From positions 1-5,189 of the forward strand of contig JAJRVH010000039.1 in NCBI GenBank assembly GCA_021545625.1: a DNA stretch of 5,189 bases. Direction: 5' to 3'. Position 1 is the first letter of the stretch. The number at the start of each line of letters is the position of its first letter. Shown one piece after another: positions 4,377 to 5,189 of the stretch. The notes below the pieces were generated by a model that was not told where the DNA came from, searched no databases, and saw nothing but the letters and a program-made list of their open reading frames with translations. The stretch is from Zetaproteobacteria bacterium. Its GTDB lineage: Bacteria; Pseudomonadota; Zetaproteobacteria; Mariprofundales; Mariprofundaceae. The translations under genes were made by a program, and so were the position numbers.

Positions 4377-5189
4377 TCAGGAGGGCTTCCTGCTCATATC
4401 GATATAACGGTTCGCAGCCCAGAGGTTCTTGGCTTCCGGATGCAGGATCTGGCGCTCGCCGGACATGCGGCTCAGCTTCAGAATCGCCTTGATCAGCCAT
4501 GGCCGCTCCTTCATGAACGGCTCGAAACGATAGCGCGGCATGCGCAGAAGGCGCGCCGGCGTACCGGCCAGAACACGGTACGGCGATGTAAATCCCCGCA
4601 GCAACCCGCCCAGATGGAACACGTCGCCGGGATGCATTGATGACAACAGCTCCTCGCCACCGCCGGGCTTGCGTCTGATCAGCAGCATCGTACCTGCCTG
4701 GACCATGAACGCGTTCGGATCCTCGACCCCCTGCTCGATCAGAACCTGGCCAGCCTGCATGGCCGTATTCTCAAAGCTCATTGCCACCCGCCTTCGATCG
4801 ACGTCATTGAACAGCTTGAACAGCTCATGCTGGGACAAAATGCGCAGCACCAGGCGGTGCCTGAACAGATGCTCGAGCATCGGACGCATATCCGCGTCCT
4901 CGGAAAGCAAGGACTCAATGCGCTCATAAGGAAGTTCGAGCAGCACGACATCGGTGGCGCAGCACAGGGTCGCGGCGCGACGCATGCCGGTGAAATAGGC
5001 AAGCTCGCCGAGCAGACAGGGACGCTTGTCGCTGCCGGAAATCGTCCGCACGCTCTCGCCCGGCACCAGCACATCCACCTCGCCCCTGATCAGAAGCCAC
5101 ATATGACCGGCCTGATCCCCGATCGAACAGACCGATTCCCCCGGAGCAAAGCTGCGCTCATAGGCATGGTCGAACAGGCGGCCGATCAG
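4377..5189 (-). CDS. Protein with two tandem cyclic-nucleotide-binding-type domains, 5' end beyond the right edge
   Basis: The frame stays open to the right edge, so the true start is outside the window; 270 residues are visible. Domain 1 (about visible 1-100) shows the Crp/PKA-type jelly roll: FAPGESVCSIGDQAGHMWLL, RGEVDVL, then LLGELAYFTGMRRAATL (about 60-76). This fits the phosphate-binding cassette, with the glutamate and arginine that contact cyclic nucleotide. Domain 2 (about 120-225) repeats the fold: AGQVLIEQGVEDPNAFMVQAG, then GDVFHLGGLLRGFTSPYRVLA, where the cassette is degenerate and the Glu is missing. The remaining C-terminal tail (about 40 residues, with SRMSGERQIL) shows no helix-turn-helix, so it is not a classical Crp/Fnr activator unless a domain lies upstream. 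Role unknown; it could be a ligand-sensing scaffold or regulatory subunit. It reads in the same direction as citrate synthase, 108 bp upstream of it. Confidence 0.8.
   Translation of the reverse strand: MIGRLFDHAYERSFAPGESVCSIGDQAGHMWLLIRGEVDVLVPGESVRTISGSDKRPCLLGELAYFTGMRRAATLCCATDVVLLELPYERIESLLSEDADMRPMLEHLFRHRLVLRILSQHELFKLFNDVDRRRVAMSFENTAMQAGQVLIEQGVEDPNAFMVQAGTMLLIRRKPGGGEELLSSMHPGDVFHLGGLLRGFTSPYRVLAGTPARLLRMPRYRFEPFMKERPWLIKAILKLSRMSGERQILHPEAKNLWAANRYIDMSRKPS

Noticed and set aside
4377..5189. Crp/Fnr transcription factor
   Set aside because: There is no C-terminal helix-turn-helix; the second domain is another jelly-roll nucleotide-binding-type fold.

Overview
The window looks like chromosomal DNA of a GC-rich Gram-negative bacterium, probably a beta- or gammaproteobacterium. 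The evidence is an outer-membrane PagP-like barrel protein, roughly 60% GC in most genes, C/G-ending codons and good AGGAG-type ribosome binding sites. The exact lineage cannot be fixed from the sequence. No tRNA, rRNA, CRISPR array or intact mobile element is visible.

Left part (1-975): two pieces of bile acid:sodium symporter (BASS) family genes lie head to head. The minus strand (about 316 down to the window edge) encodes the N-terminal third, ending at the conserved GCAPG motif. Its only plausible ATG is one base out of frame. The plus strand (343-975) encodes the C-terminal two thirds, starting within the next conserved segment (ITYLAGG). The two pieces differ in base composition, and an AT-rich junction with stop codons in both frames separates them. 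This is either the remains of a rearranged transporter locus or a foreign BASS gene abutting a 5'-truncated resident copy.

Middle (976-2526): an AT-rich intergenic region carries a hairpin, a perfect 14-bp palindrome, repeated GTCATAATT sites and a C8 tract just upstream of a TATAAA-like -10 box. It is followed by a PagP-like outer-membrane acyltransferase gene that keeps candidate H, D and S active-site residues. A small two-helix membrane protein gene with a very strong Shine-Dalgarno follows and is probably co-transcribed. About 300 bp without a convincing gene comes next.

Right part (2527-5189): an integral-membrane methyltransferase-like gene (MddA/NnrU/isoprenylcysteine methyltransferase type) runs rightward. 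It meets, with a 4-bp overlap of stop codons, a leftward short-type (about 390 aa) citrate synthase gene. Upstream of citrate synthase on the same strand is a protein with two cyclic-nucleotide-binding-type domains and no DNA-binding helix-turn-helix in the visible part; its 5' end lies beyond the right edge.

Functionally the window mixes envelope genes (PagP-like protein, small membrane protein, membrane methyltransferase, BASS remnants) with central metabolism (TCA-cycle entry) and a nucleotide-sensing-type protein. I see no clear new multi-gene system. The most unusual items are the split BASS locus and the possible phase-variable or operator-rich promoter region of the PagP-like gene.
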